A stretch of 64,000 bases of DNA, from NCBI GenBank assembly GCA_004348925.1, contig RCMX01000001.1, positions 306,024 through 370,023 on the forward strand, given 5' to 3'. The DNA comes from Actinomycetota bacterium (GTDB lineage: Bacteria; Actinomycetota; Coriobacteriia; Anaerosomatales; Anaerosomataceae). Below the pieces are notes generated by a model. That model searched no databases. It was not told where the DNA came from and was given only the letters and a program-made list of their open reading frames with translations. This document shows, in pieces, positions 12,279 to 22,425 of this stretch (its first letter is position 1; each line of letters begins with the position of its first letter). Made by a program: the position numbers and the translations under genes.

Positions 12279-13472
12279 ATGTTCTCCAAGAAGACCGTGA
12301 AAGACGTCGACGTCCGCGGCAAGCGTGTGCTCGTGCGAGTCGACTTCAACGTCCCGCTCTCCGAGGGATCCGTCACTGACGACACCAGGGTGCGGGCCGC
12401 GCTTCCCACGCTGCGTTACCTTGTCGACCACGGGGCGCGCGTGATCGTCATGAGCCATCTCGGCCGTCCCAAGGGCGAGCCGGATCCGCAGTTCAGCCTT
12501 CGGCCCGTTCGCCGGGTGCTGCAGCGCCTCCTCGGCCGCAACGTCGTCTTCGTGGACGACATCGTAGGAGCCGAGGCGCACGAGGCGGTCGACCGCATGG
12601 TCGATGGCGAGATCATCATGCTCGAGAACGTGCGGTTCAATCCCGGCGAGAAGGCGAACGACCCGGGGTTTGCGAAGGCGCTCGCTTCGCTTGCGGACAT
12701 CTACGTGAACGATGCATTCGGTGCGGCGCACCGCGCTCATGCTTCAACCGCCGGAGTCGCGCAGTTCTTGCCGGCGTACGCGGGGCTGCTGCTCGCGCGC
12801 GAAGTCGAGACGCTTACCTCGATGCTCACCGACCCCGAGCGCCCGTTCGTGGCGATTCTCGGTGGTTCGAAGGTCTCGGACAAGATCGGCGTGATTGATC
12901 GGATGCTCGACTGCGTCGATTCGCTCCTTATCGGCGGCGGGATGTGCTTCACGTTCCTGGTCGCCAAGGGCGTTGACGTAGGCCGCTCGCTCGTCGAGGA
13001 AGAGTGGATCGAGCCCGCCAGGCAGATGATGGAGAAGGCGCTCACGCGCGATGTGGAGATCATGCTGCCGGTCGACTTCGTCGTCGCCGAGGCGATCGAG
13101 CACGACTCCGAGACGAAGGTCGTTGGCCGAGAGGAGATTCCCTCGGAGATGATGGGTCTCGATATCGGGCCGACCACAAGCGAGCTGTTCAAGGGCGCGA
13201 TCGGTGGAGCGCGGACCATCTTCTGGAACGGCCCGATGGGCGTGTTCGAGATGAAGCCGTTCGAGACCGGGACGCGCGAGGTCGCCATGGCGGTCGCGCG
13301 CAACAACCGCGCCGTCTCGGTCATCGGTGGCGGCGATTCGGTCGCGGCGCTCAAGAAGTTTGATCTAGAGGAGCGCGTGACGTTCGTCTCCACTGGCGGT
13401 GGCGCTTCGATGAAGCTGCTCGAGGGCACGACGCTTCCGGGCGTCGAGGCGCTCATGGACAAAGACGCGTAG
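12279..13472 (+). CDS. pgk: Phosphoglycerate kinase
   Basis: Transfers phosphate from 1,3-bisphosphoglycerate to ADP. 397 residues. Seen: the N-terminal signature RVLVRVDFNVPLSEG, SHLGRPKG substrate-binding loop, EDVRF-like LLENVRFNPGEKAN, GSKVSDKIGV, and the C-terminal GGGDSVAAL and STGGGASMKLLEG. ATG 12279 follows GGAGGG by 3-4 nt. Lies 71 nt after gap and 20 nt before tpiA. Confidence 0.97.
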   Translation: MFSKKTVKDVDVRGKRVLVRVDFNVPLSEGSVTDDTRVRAALPTLRYLVDHGARVIVMSHLGRPKGEPDPQFSLRPVRRVLQRLLGRNVVFVDDIVGAEAHEAVDRMVDGEIIMLENVRFNPGEKANDPGFAKALASLADIYVNDAFGAAHRAHASTAGVAQFLPAYAGLLLAREVETLTSMLTDPERPFVAILGGSKVSDKIGVIDRMLDCVDSLLIGGGMCFTFLVAKGVDVGRSLVEEEWIEPARQMMEKALTRDVEIMLPVDFVVAEAIEHDSETKVVGREEIPSEMMGLDIGPTTSELFKGAIGGARTIFWNGPMGVFEMKPFETGTREVAMAVARNNRAVSVIGGGDSVAALKKFDLEERVTFVSTGGGASMKLLEGTTLPGVEALMDKDA

Positions 13473-13492
13473 CACCGGGAAAGGGGAGCGCC

Positions 13493-14272
13493 ATGGAGCG
13501 CCGCATGATGGTCGCCGGCAACTGGAAGATGTACACCACCTCGGGCGAGGGAGCGGTGCTCGTCCAGGATATCGCCGAGGAGCTTGAGCGCGAGCTCGAC
13601 GACGATGCGATCGATGTGGTCGTCTGCCCGCCGTTCACGGGCATCAAAGCCGTCTCGACGGTGATCGAACTCGATCACCTCAACATGGGGCTTGGTGCGC
13701 AGGATATGTTCTGGGAGGCCGAGGGCGCGTTCACCGGAGCCGTCTCGGCGCGCATGCTCACCGAACTGCGTTGCACCCACGTGATCGTCGGTCACTCCGA
13801 GCGCCGCGAGTTCTTCGGTGAGACCGACGAGACGGTCAACAAGAAGGTCCGTGCCGTCTTCGCCGCCGGGATGACGCCGATCATGTGCTGTGGCGAGACG
13901 CTCGCGACGCGTGACGCGCTCGAGACCGACTCGTTCATCCGGGCACAGGTCATGGCTGGCGCCGCCGGTCTCTCTGCTGAGGAAGCCGCGCGTCTTGTCA
14001 TCGCCTACGAGCCGATCTGGGCGATCGGTTCCGGCCGCACCCCCACGCCCGAGTCCGCCAACGACGTCACTCGAGCCATCCGCGCGACCATCGGCGCGAT
14101 GTACGGACCTCCCGCGGCGATGCAGGTTCGCGTGCTCTACGGCGGGTCGGTGAAACCGGAGAACGCGAGCATGTTCTTCTCGGAGCCCGACATCGACGGC
14201 GCGCTCGTGGGTGGTGCCGCGCTCAAGGCCGATTCTTTCTCGGCCATCGCGAAGGCGGCATGCGGGAAGTGA
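13493..14272 (+). CDS. tpiA: Triosephosphate isomerase
   Basis: Interconverts dihydroxyacetone phosphate and glyceraldehyde 3-phosphate. 259 residues. Seen: AGNWKMY with the catalytic Lys, electrophilic H101 in VIVGHSERR, catalytic base E173 in AYEPIWAIGSG, and the phosphate-binding GGSVKPEN. ATG 13493 with a GGGGAG site 6 nt upstream. The coding end overlaps the next gene. Confidence 0.97.
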   Translation: MERRMMVAGNWKMYTTSGEGAVLVQDIAEELERELDDDAIDVVVCPPFTGIKAVSTVIELDHLNMGLGAQDMFWEAEGAFTGAVSARMLTELRCTHVIVGHSERREFFGETDETVNKKVRAVFAAGMTPIMCCGETLATRDALETDSFIRAQVMAGAAGLSAEEAARLVIAYEPIWAIGSGRTPTPESANDVTRAIRATIGAMYGPPAAMQVRVLYGGSVKPENASMFFSEPDIDGALVGGAALKADSFSAIAKAACGK

Positions 14273-15795
14273 CCACCCCCGTCGCACTGGTGATCATGGA
14301 TGGGTTCGGGCTTGGCACGCCCGGTCCCGGCAACGCCATCACCGAGGCGAACACGCCCAATCTCGACCGGCTCTTCGCCGAGTGCCCGTGGGCACCGCTT
14401 GAGGCATCCGGTGAAGCTGTCGGCCTTCCGGACGGCCAAATGGGCAACTCCGAGGTCGGACATCTCAACATCGGCGCCGGACGCGTGGTCTACCAGGAGC
14501 TGACGCGCATCTGCAAGGCCATAAGCGACGGCTCGCTTGCGAAGAACGAGGTGCTGGCAACCGCAATGGATGCAGCTATCGCCAGCGGTGGTGCCGTGCA
14601 TTTCATGGGGCTCCTCTCCGACGGCGGCGTGCACAGCCATCAGGAGCACCTCTACGCGCTCGTTCGCATGGCGGCGTCACGCGGCGCGAGCCGCATCTTC
14701 GTCCATGCGTTCCTTGATGGCCGAGACGTTCCGCCGCATAGCGGTCTCGGCTTCATCGAGCAGCTGGAGTCCGTGCTCGCCGAGGTCGGCGTCGGACGCA
14801 TCGCGACGGTGATGGGCCGCTACTACGCGATGGATCGGGACAGGCGATGGGAGCGCGTCGAGCGGGCGTGGGCCGCGATGGCGGTTGGCGAGGGGACACA
14901 GGCAGCATCGGCCGCGGAGGCCGTCTCGGCGTCGTACGCGGACGGCATCACCGACGAGTTCGTCGTGCCGACGGTCGTCTGCGAAGGCGGTCTGCCCGAT
15001 GGCACGCTCGCTGATGGTGATGCGCTCGTCTTCTTCAACTTCAGACCGGACCGGGCGCGCGAGATCACACGCGCCTTCGTGGACCCTGCGTTCGACGGTT
15101 TTCCTCGCCTGACTCAGCCCAGGCTCCATTTCGTGTGCCTGACGGACTACGATCCGACGATCCTTGCGCCGGTCGCCTTCGCCAAAGACCTTCCGTGCTG
15201 CGTTCTCGCGGACGTTCTCGCGGACGCGGGACTGCGCCAACTCCATATCGCCGAGACCGAGAAGTACGCGCACGTGACGTTCTTCCTGAACGGCGGCGCC
15301 GAGGCTCCAAAGGCGGGAGAGGAACGGGTGCTCGTACCGAGTCCGCACGTACCCACGTACGATTCGCTGCCCGAGATGAGCGAGCCGGAGGTGACCCGCT
15401 TGCTGGTGGAGGCGATCGAAGCGCGGCGAGCGGACTTCTACGTGGTCAACTACGCCAACTGCGACATGGTCGGACACACCGGCGTTTCCGCGGCGGCCGT
15501 CCGGGCCGTCGAGGCCGTCGATGACGGGGTCGGTCGCGTCGCCCGCGCCATCGCGGCGCTTGGTGGCGTTCTTATCGTGACTGCCGATCATGGCAACGCA
15601 GAGCGGATGACAGAACCGGATGGCAGCCCGTTCACCGCACACACGACAGACCCGGTACCGTTCATCTGTTGCGGGGCGGGCATCACCGGCGTGCGTGCCG
15701 GAGGGATACTCGCCGACGTGGCACCCAGCGTTCTCGACGTGCTCGGTATCGATCCGCCGGCCGAGTGGACGGGCAAGACGCTTCTGAGTCGCTAG
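14260..15795 (+). CDS. gpmI: 2,3-bisphosphoglycerate-independent phosphoglycerate mutase
   Basis: Mn-dependent mutase converting 3- to 2-phosphoglycerate; 511 residues, alkaline-phosphatase superfamily. Seen: VIMDGFGLG metal-binding start, the nucleophile S64 in MGNSEVGHLN, HLDGRDVPP-like AFLDGRDVPP, HTGV, and VTADHGNAE. Two starts are possible: ATG 14260 (13-nt overlap with tpiA) and GTG 14269 (GTGA overlap, 4 nt); the second is the more typical coupling but either gives a complete enzyme. Confidence 0.95.
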   Translation: MREVTTPVALVIMDGFGLGTPGPGNAITEANTPNLDRLFAECPWAPLEASGEAVGLPDGQMGNSEVGHLNIGAGRVVYQELTRICKAISDGSLAKNEVLATAMDAAIASGGAVHFMGLLSDGGVHSHQEHLYALVRMAASRGASRIFVHAFLDGRDVPPHSGLGFIEQLESVLAEVGVGRIATVMGRYYAMDRDRRWERVERAWAAMAVGEGTQAASAAEAVSASYADGITDEFVVPTVVCEGGLPDGTLADGDALVFFNFRPDRAREITRAFVDPAFDGFPRLTQPRLHFVCLTDYDPTILAPVAFAKDLPCCVLADVLADAGLRQLHIAETEKYAHVTFFLNGGAEAPKAGEERVLVPSPHVPTYDSLPEMSEPEVTRLLVEAIEARRADFYVVNYANCDMVGHTGVSAAAVRAVEAVDDGVGRVARAIAALGGVLIVTADHGNAERMTEPDGSPFTAHTTDPVPFICCGAGITGVRAGGILADVAPSVLDVLGIDPPAEWTGKTLLSR

Positions 15796-15824
15796 TTGAG
15801 CAACGTGCCCCGTGCCGGTATACT
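15796..15824 (+). promoter_or_regulatory. secG promoter (-35 TTGAGC, 17 nt, -10 TATACT)
   Basis: TTGAGC at 15796-15801 and TATACT at 15819-15824 with the ideal 17-nt spacer; 70 nt ahead of the secG start. It is one of the clearest housekeeping promoters in the window. Confidence 0.75.
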
Positions 15825-15893
15825 GACACGGTTCCGTTGAGACAAGCCGATCGTCCCGGGCACTGCGAGGGACGGCGTTTTCGAGGAGTTGTA

Positions 15894-16139
15894 GTGACTG
15901 TCTTCGCATACATCGTCATTGCTATTCACAGTATATGCGCTATCGGGCTGATTCTATTCGTTCTCTTGCATTCCGGTAAGGGCACGGGCCTTTCCTCGAT
16001 GCTCGGCGGCGCCGTCCCGACCACGTCCAGTGGCAGCGGCATCATCGAAAAGAACCTCGACCGTATCACCATCAGCTTCGCCGCTGGCTACGCGGTCACG
16101 GCCCTCCTCCTTATGATCATCTACCGACCCGGCCTGTAG
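15894..16139 (+). CDS. secG: Preprotein translocase subunit SecG
   Basis: 81 residues, two membrane spans: residues 2-22 (VFAYIVIAIHSICAIGLIL) and about 57-76. The loop carries the family pattern LHSGKGTGLSSMLGG. SecG stimulates the SecYE channel. GTG 15894 follows GAGGAG by about 6 nt; an open frame extends upstream but lacks the SecG pattern. The glycolysis-secG order is conserved in Gram-positives. A strong terminator follows. Confidence 0.93.
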   Translation: MTVFAYIVIAIHSICAIGLILFVLLHSGKGTGLSSMLGGAVPTTSSGSGIIEKNLDRITISFAAGYAVTALLLMIIYRPGL

Positions 16140-16172
16140 GCGTCTGCGTCGGCCGGTTCCACAGGACCCAGC

Positions 16173-16202
16173 AGCGCCCGCCAGCTTGGCGGGCGCTTTG
16201 TC
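16173..16202 (+). terminator. Terminator after secG
   Basis: GCGCCCGCCA and TGGCGGGCGC pair around a 3-nt GCT loop, followed by TTTGTCTT. Classic rho-independent shape. Confidence 0.85.
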
Positions 16203-16426
16203 TTGGCACGCCGGCGCTGCGTGCGCCACGGTGTTCGCGCTTGCCTTTCTATGCAAAGAGCGGGAGTATTAGATGTTCGTTCCACATCAGCAAAGGAACA
16301 CCAGAAGACGGCATCGGCCGGTATGGCCGGGTGTGATCGCCAGGGAGGGATGGACGCGCGCGATCGTTGGACTGTTTTGCAGTGTACGAATGCAAGCACG
16401 TACGGTTTCCGGAGGGAGGCTGAACA

Positions 16427-18094
16427 TTGTCTAGTCGAATTCGCAAGAGCATGGCTGTCGCTTTGGCCCTCGTAATGGTCGTCGCAGTCGCAGGTCTCGG
16501 TGGCTGCAAGGCCAAGACCGATACCGGCACAGGGACCGACACGGGCAGCTCGGGCCCAACCAAGGGCGGCACGCTGAGTTTCTACATCAACGAGCCTGCA
16601 TTTATCGACCCCGTCAACGCCCAGGAGTCTGAGGGCATGCAGGTCGTCAACGCGATCTTTGACAGCCTGGTCGACTTCGACCCGGTCACGTCCGAGATCA
16701 TGCCTTCAGCGGCGGAGAGCTGGGAAGGCAACGCGGACGCGAGTGTCTGGACCTTCAAGCTGCGCAAGGGCGCGAAGTTCCACAACGGCCGCGAGGTCAA
16801 GGCTCAGGACTTCAAGTACGCCTGGGAGCGCATCTGCAACCCCGAGAACAAGTCCGAGATCTCGTATCACCTCGCAGCAGTCAAGGGCTTCGACGAGATG
16901 GCAGCTGGCACCGCCAAGGAGCTGTCTGGCGTCAAGGTCGTCGATGACTACACCCTTGAAGTGACCCTCGCGTATCCTTTCGGTGACTTCGAGTATGTCG
17001 TCGGTCACCCGGCTCTTGCTCCGGTCCCGGCCGAAGAGCTCGACACCCCCGACAAGGTCAAGGCGTTCCTCGACAAGCCCATCGGCAACGGTCCGTTCAT
17101 GATGTCCGAGCCGTGGGCGCACAACCAGGGGATCAAGGTCGTCCGCTTCGACGACTACTACGGCGACGCCGCTCTGCTTGACAGCGTCGATTTCAAGATC
17201 TTCAAGGACGAGGAGACCGCATTCCTCGAGTTCAAGGCTGGCAACCTGGACTTCACCAGCATCCCTGGTGGCCAGATCGACGCCTCGATCCAGGAGTACG
17301 GTGAGAGCACTGACGGTTACACGGTCGAGTCTGGCAAGCAGGTCCTCACCGGATCCGAGCTCTCCACCTACTATGTGATCTTCAACAACAAGGACGCCGC
17401 GCTCAAGAACGCGGACGTTCGTCGTGCCCTCTCGATGGCGATCAACCGCGAGGTCATCGTCACGAGCGTGTACGAGGGCACCCGCAGCCCTGCGACCGGC
17501 ATCGTCCCCAAGGGCATCGTCGGTTACCAGGACGGCGCGTGGCCGTATGCCAAGTACGACAAGGAAGCCGCTGCCGCGCTGCTTGAGAAGGCCGGCTTCC
17601 CGGGCGGCAAGGGTCTTCCCGAGATCACCCTGTCGTTCAACTCCGGCTCCGGTCATGAGCCCGTCATGCAGCTCATCCAGTCCGACCTCAAGGCAATCGG
17701 CGTGAACGCCAAGCTCGATGGCCAGGAGTGGGCGCAGTACCTGGACAAGCTGGATGCCGGTGAGTTCCAGATGGGTCGACTCGGCTGGCTGGCCGACTAC
17801 CCGATCATGGACAACTTCCTGTATCCGCTCTTCTACTCGAAGAGCGCTGACAATCACTCGTTCTACGCCGATCCTGCGGTCGACACCGCGATCCTGGATG
17901 CCCGCAAGGTCACCGATCCTGCGGCGCGTGTAGAGGCCTATCGCACGATCGAGAAGACCATCGGCGAAGCCGCCCCGGTCGCCCCGATCGTCGGCTACAA
18001 GCACCAGCGTGTCGGATCTGATCGTATCCGCGACTTCGTGTTCAGCCCGATGAGCCTTGCGGCTCTCGACAAGGCCTGGATCGAGTCGAAGTAG
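16427..18094 (+). CDS. oppA: Oligopeptide ABC transporter, substrate-binding lipoprotein
   Basis: Family-5 solute-binding lipoprotein, 555 residues, that captures peptides outside the membrane. Seen: N-terminal hydrophobic leader and lipobox AGLGGC with C27 as the lipid-attached residue; a TGTGTDTGSS linker; then the SBP5 pattern with FKLRKGAKFHNGREV and WLADYPIMDNFLYPLF. The start is TTG 16427, 8 nt after a very strong GGAGGGAGG site. It heads a transporter operon oppABCDF. The 222 nt upstream hold the secG terminator and no clear promoter; a weak TTGCCT(16241)-18 nt-AGTATT pair is possible. Confidence 0.93.
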   Translation: MSSRIRKSMAVALALVMVVAVAGLGGCKAKTDTGTGTDTGSSGPTKGGTLSFYINEPAFIDPVNAQESEGMQVVNAIFDSLVDFDPVTSEIMPSAAESWEGNADASVWTFKLRKGAKFHNGREVKAQDFKYAWERICNPENKSEISYHLAAVKGFDEMAAGTAKELSGVKVVDDYTLEVTLAYPFGDFEYVVGHPALAPVPAEELDTPDKVKAFLDKPIGNGPFMMSEPWAHNQGIKVVRFDDYYGDAALLDSVDFKIFKDEETAFLEFKAGNLDFTSIPGGQIDASIQEYGESTDGYTVESGKQVLTGSELSTYYVIFNNKDAALKNADVRRALSMAINREVIVTSVYEGTRSPATGIVPKGIVGYQDGAWPYAKYDKEAAAALLEKAGFPGGKGLPEITLSFNSGSGHEPVMQLIQSDLKAIGVNAKLDGQEWAQYLDKLDAGEFQMGRLGWLADYPIMDNFLYPLFYSKSADNHSFYADPAVDTAILDARKVTDPAARVEAYRTIEKTIGEAAPVAPIVGYKHQRVGSDRIRDFVFSPMSLAALDKAWIESK

Positions 18095-18120
18095 CACAGG
18101 CACCAGGAGAATAAGGTGAC

Positions 18121-18150
18121 GTGGGAGGATGCCGCAGGGCATCCTCCCAC
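18121..18150 (+). other. Hairpin between oppA and oppB
   Basis: GTGGGAGGATGCC and GGCATCCTCCCAC form a perfect 13-bp stem with a GCAG loop, 26 nt after the oppA stop and with no T-tract. Such hairpins after binding-protein genes usually protect the upstream message or stop part of the transcripts, giving more binding protein than permease. Confidence 0.75.
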
Positions 18151-18209
18151 CGATTCCACCACACGCGTCTCTCGCAACCGGCCTATCCCGAACCTAGTTA
18201 GGCGCCACT

Positions 18210-19187
18210 ATGCTCAAGTACATCCTTCGTCGAATACTTCAGATGATTCCCGTGTTCATCGGAGTGACGATCCTTCTGTTCATACTGAAGGCTCCGGGGA
18301 TCCTTCCCGGGGACCCGATTCGTATGATCACGGGCGAGAAAGAGATCTCGCCGGTGTTGTATCAGACGCTTATCGAGGAGAACGGGCTCGACAAGCCACT
18401 TGTGCAGCAGTACTTCATCTACCTTGGAAAACTCACACAGGGCGATCTGGGTAAGTCGTACCAGAAAGATCGCCCTGTGACCGAGCTCTTCGCGAACACG
18501 TACCCGAACACCATCAGGCTGGCGCTCGCGGCGATCGTCGTCGAGATACTGATCGGTGTTGGCGCCGGGATCATCTCGGCAATCAAGCAGTACTCCTTCT
18601 GGGATGTGCTGGTCACCTTATCCACATCCATTCTGGTCTCCGTCCCTGTCTTCTGGCTGGGCATGGTGCTTCAGGTCATCTTCGGTATCGAGATGAAGAA
18701 GTGGACGGTAGGGGCGTTCTATCTGCCGATTTCCGGCATGTCGGGCGACCAGTTCCCCGCGTGGGTCCATCTGATCCTGCCCGCTGTGACGCTCGCATCT
18801 GTTTCCACAGCGTATGCTGCTCGCATCATGCGCAGCCAGCTGCTTGAGGTCATGGGGCAAGACTACATCCGAACGGCCACCGCAAAGGGCCTGCGGCACC
18901 GCAGCGTGGTCTTCAAGCACGCGCTCAAGAATGCGCTCATCCCCGTCGTCACGTTCATCGGCCTGGATCTCGGCGCGATGATGAGCGGGGCGATTCTCAC
19001 CGAGACCATCTTCAACTGGCCCGGCGTCGGACTCGAGATCTACCTGGCGATCGGGCAGCGTGACTGGCCGATCGTCATCGGCGGCGTCATCATCGTTGTG
19101 TTCGCTGTCATGATCATCAACCTCCTCGTCGACATCAGCTACGCCTTCCTCGATCCGCGGATCAGGTATGGCGGAGCGGCAGAGTAG
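18210..19187 (+). CDS. oppB: Oligopeptide ABC transporter permease
   Basis: 325 residues, six membrane spans, starting with the usual LKYILRRILQMIPVFIGVT. The EAA loop (ARIMRSQLLEVMGQDYIRTATAKGL) couples to the ATPases. ATG 18210 lies 115 nt after oppA, beyond the hairpin; downstream oppC is 8 nt away. Confidence 0.93.
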   Translation: MLKYILRRILQMIPVFIGVTILLFILKAPGILPGDPIRMITGEKEISPVLYQTLIEENGLDKPLVQQYFIYLGKLTQGDLGKSYQKDRPVTELFANTYPNTIRLALAAIVVEILIGVGAGIISAIKQYSFWDVLVTLSTSILVSVPVFWLGMVLQVIFGIEMKKWTVGAFYLPISGMSGDQFPAWVHLILPAVTLASVSTAYAARIMRSQLLEVMGQDYIRTATAKGLRHRSVVFKHALKNALIPVVTFIGLDLGAMMSGAILTETIFNWPGVGLEIYLAIGQRDWPIVIGGVIIVVFAVMIINLLVDISYAFLDPRIRYGGAAE

Positions 19188-19195
19188 GGGCGACC

Positions 19196-20185
19196 ATGAC
19201 TGACAGACACATACACGATCCCCTTCGCGAGGAAGGGCACCCCATCAAGGACTACCGCAGCGGCGTGCCTGCCACGCCGCCGTCCGAAGATGTGACGAAC
19301 GCGGACCTTTCATCGGCCGCGAGCAGGACGCTCTGGGGCGATGCATGGAGGCGTTTGCGCCGCAATAAGCTGGCGATGGCAGGTCTTGTCTGGGCGATTC
19401 TCATCGTTATCGTCGCTATGTCTGCGGACCTGTGGGTTCCTCAGCGTTACGGCGACCCCGAGCTGATCGACTCCACAACGGTCGTCGAGCGGATGTTGCT
19501 CAAGCCGAGTCTCGAGCATCCGTTCGGCACGGATCGTCTCGGACGCGACATCTTCGGTCGCGTCATCTACGGCGCCCGTGTCTCCCTTGCGGTCGGTATC
19601 GTCGCCGAATCGATCTCGGTGATCATCGGTCTGATTATGGGTGCGCTCGCCGCCTACTACGGGAAGTGGTGGGACACGCTGATCATGCGGTTGGCGGACA
19701 TCTTCCTGGCGTTCCCATACATCCTGTTCGCGATCGCTCTCATCGCCGTGCTCGGCAGGGGATACATCAACGTCTTCATTGCCATCGGTATCCTCGGATG
19801 GCCGACGATCGCTCGCGTCTTCCGCAGCTCGATCCTCTCCGTAAAGGAGAATGAGTACGTAGATGCGGCTCGTGCCCTGGGTGCGTCCGACTTGCGCATC
19901 ATGTCGCGGCACATCATGCCGAACGCCGTCGCCCCCATCATCGTCTACTCGACCATGAGCGTTGGCGGCGCCATTCTGACGGAGGCCGCACTGTCGTTCC
20001 TCGGCATGGGTGTTCAGCCTCCCACGCCATCGTGGGGTCTCATGCTCGCCGAGGCACGCGCGTATCTGTTCACGGCTCCGTGGCTCATGATCTATCCGGG
20101 CGCCGCAATTCTGACGACCGTCCTGGCCTTCGTCTTGCTCGGTGACGGCCTTCGGGACGCACTCGACGTGAAGTTGAAGGACTAG
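19196..20185 (+). CDS. oppC: Oligopeptide ABC transporter permease
   Basis: 329 residues. A soluble N-terminal extension of about 60 residues precedes WRRLRRNKLAMAGLVW, the OppC_N motif; then six membrane spans, HPFGTDRLGRDIFGRV typical of OppC/DppC, and the EAA loop (VKENEYVDAARALGASDLRI). ATG 19196 is 8 nt after oppB. Confidence 0.93.
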   Translation: MTDRHIHDPLREEGHPIKDYRSGVPATPPSEDVTNADLSSAASRTLWGDAWRRLRRNKLAMAGLVWAILIVIVAMSADLWVPQRYGDPELIDSTTVVERMLLKPSLEHPFGTDRLGRDIFGRVIYGARVSLAVGIVAESISVIIGLIMGALAAYYGKWWDTLIMRLADIFLAFPYILFAIALIAVLGRGYINVFIAIGILGWPTIARVFRSSILSVKENEYVDAARALGASDLRIMSRHIMPNAVAPIIVYSTMSVGGAILTEAALSFLGMGVQPPTPSWGLMLAEARAYLFTAPWLMIYPGAAILTTVLAFVLLGDGLRDALDVKLKD

Positions 20186-20187
20186 CC

Positions 20188-21191
20188 ATGGAAACCCTAC
20201 TCAGCGTCAAAGACCTGAAGACGTACTTCACGACCCGCGATGGCATCGTCAAGGCGGTAGACGGCGTTTCGTTCGACCTTCACCGCAACGAGACGCTTGG
20301 CGTGGTCGGTGAGTCGGGCTCGGGCAAGTCAGTGACGGCGATGTCGATCATGCGTCTCATTCAGGGACCGCAGGGCAAGATCGAGGCCGGTTCGATCACC
20401 TTCCGCGACCAGGACGTTCTCGCGATGGATGAAGAAGAGGTCCGCCACCTTCGCGGTGACCGCATCGCGATGATTTTCCAGGACCCGATGACGTCGCTCA
20501 ACCCGGTCTTCCGTGTTGGCGACCAGATAGCAGAGTCGCTCATCATCCATAAGGGCATGAACAAGAAGGAATCGTTCGCCAGAGCGATCGAGCTCCTTGA
20601 GCTCGTCGGCATCCCGAAGCCGGAGAGCCGCGCCAGGGACTACCCGCATCAGTTCTCCGGGGGCATGCGTCAGCGCGCCATGATCGCCATGGCACTCGCA
20701 TGCGATCCGGACATCCTCATCGCCGATGAGCCTACCACCGCGCTCGATGTCACCATCCAGGCTCAGATACTCGAGCTGATGATGGAGCTGCAGCGCCGGA
20801 CGGGCTCCGCCATCATCATGATCACACATGACCTGGGCGTCGTAGCCGACATGGCCGACCGCGTCCTCGTGATGTACGCCGGGCGTCCGGTCGAGTTCGG
20901 GACGGCCGATGAGGTCTTCTACAAGCCTCAGCATCCCTATACATGGGGGCTGCTGGACAGCCTGCCGAGACACGATATCGACGAGAAAGGCGACCTGTGC
21001 CCGATTCAGGGACAGCCGCCGAGTCTCATCAACGTGCCGACAGGGTGTGCATTCAATCCGAGATGCCCATACGCAAAGGACAGGTGTCGGACAGAGGTGC
21101 CTCAAATCCGGGATATCGAAGGGAAGCACGGCGCCGCGTGTCACTTCGCGGGCGACTTGGACTTCTTCCGCGGTTGTGCGGGGGTGACCTC

Positions 21192-21195
<4 letters not shown>
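20188..21195 (+). CDS. oppD: Oligopeptide ABC transporter ATP-binding protein
   Basis: 335 residues. Seen: Walker [13 protein letters not shown]-loop, signature [12 protein letters not shown], Walker [12 protein letters not shown], and the C-terminal oligopeptide-transporter extension with [14 protein letters not shown], a cysteine set that binds an iron-sulfur cluster in some family members. Starts 2 nt after oppC and overlaps oppF by 4 nt. Confidence 0.94.
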
Positions 21196-22229
<1,034 letters not shown>

Positions 22230-22232
<3 letters not shown>

Positions 22233-22258
22233 GCAGGGCGTGAAAGCATTGCTATACT
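22230..22258 (+). promoter_or_regulatory. Probable tRNA-Leu promoter
   Basis: TAGGCA (22230-22235), 17-nt spacer, TATACT (22253-22258); expected start about 25 nt before the tRNA. Confidence 0.6.
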
Positions 22259-22290
22259 TCCGTTCGCTGCCCTTTGGGGCAACGATTCAA

Positions 22291-22376
22291 GTCGAAGTGG
22301 CGGAACGGCAGACGCGCTAGGTTGAGGGCCTAGTGAGGGCAACCTCGTGAGGGTTCAAATCCCTCCTTCGACACCA
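22291..22376 (+). tRNA. tRNA-Leu (anticodon GAG)
   Basis: Class II tRNA. Acceptor GTCGAAG/CTTCGAC, anticodon stem CTAGG/CCTAG with loop TTGAGGG giving GAG (reads CUC/CUU), long variable arm TGAGGGCAACCTCG, T-arm GAGGG/CCCTC with TTCAAAT loop, discriminator A and encoded CCA. Confidence 0.97.
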
Positions 22377-22385
22377 CGATGGCTA

Positions 22386-22415
22386 CAGAGAGCCCCCGTC
22401 CCCGGGGGCTCTCTG
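22386..22415. terminator. Hairpin between tRNA-Leu and the convergent phosphatase gene
   Basis: CAGAGAGCCCCCG and CGGGGGCTCTCTG pair over 13 bp around TCCC. It lies 10 nt after the tRNA and 10 nt before the stop of the convergent gene, so probably acts in both directions; no T-tract on either side. Confidence 0.7.
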
Positions 22416-22425
22416 CTATCGTGCG

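Noticed and set aside
16203..16220. TTGGCACG resembling a sigma-54 -24 element before oppA
   Set aside because: The nearest -12-like CTGC is 2 nt too far (GG-N12-GC) and the site lies in the tail of the secG terminator.
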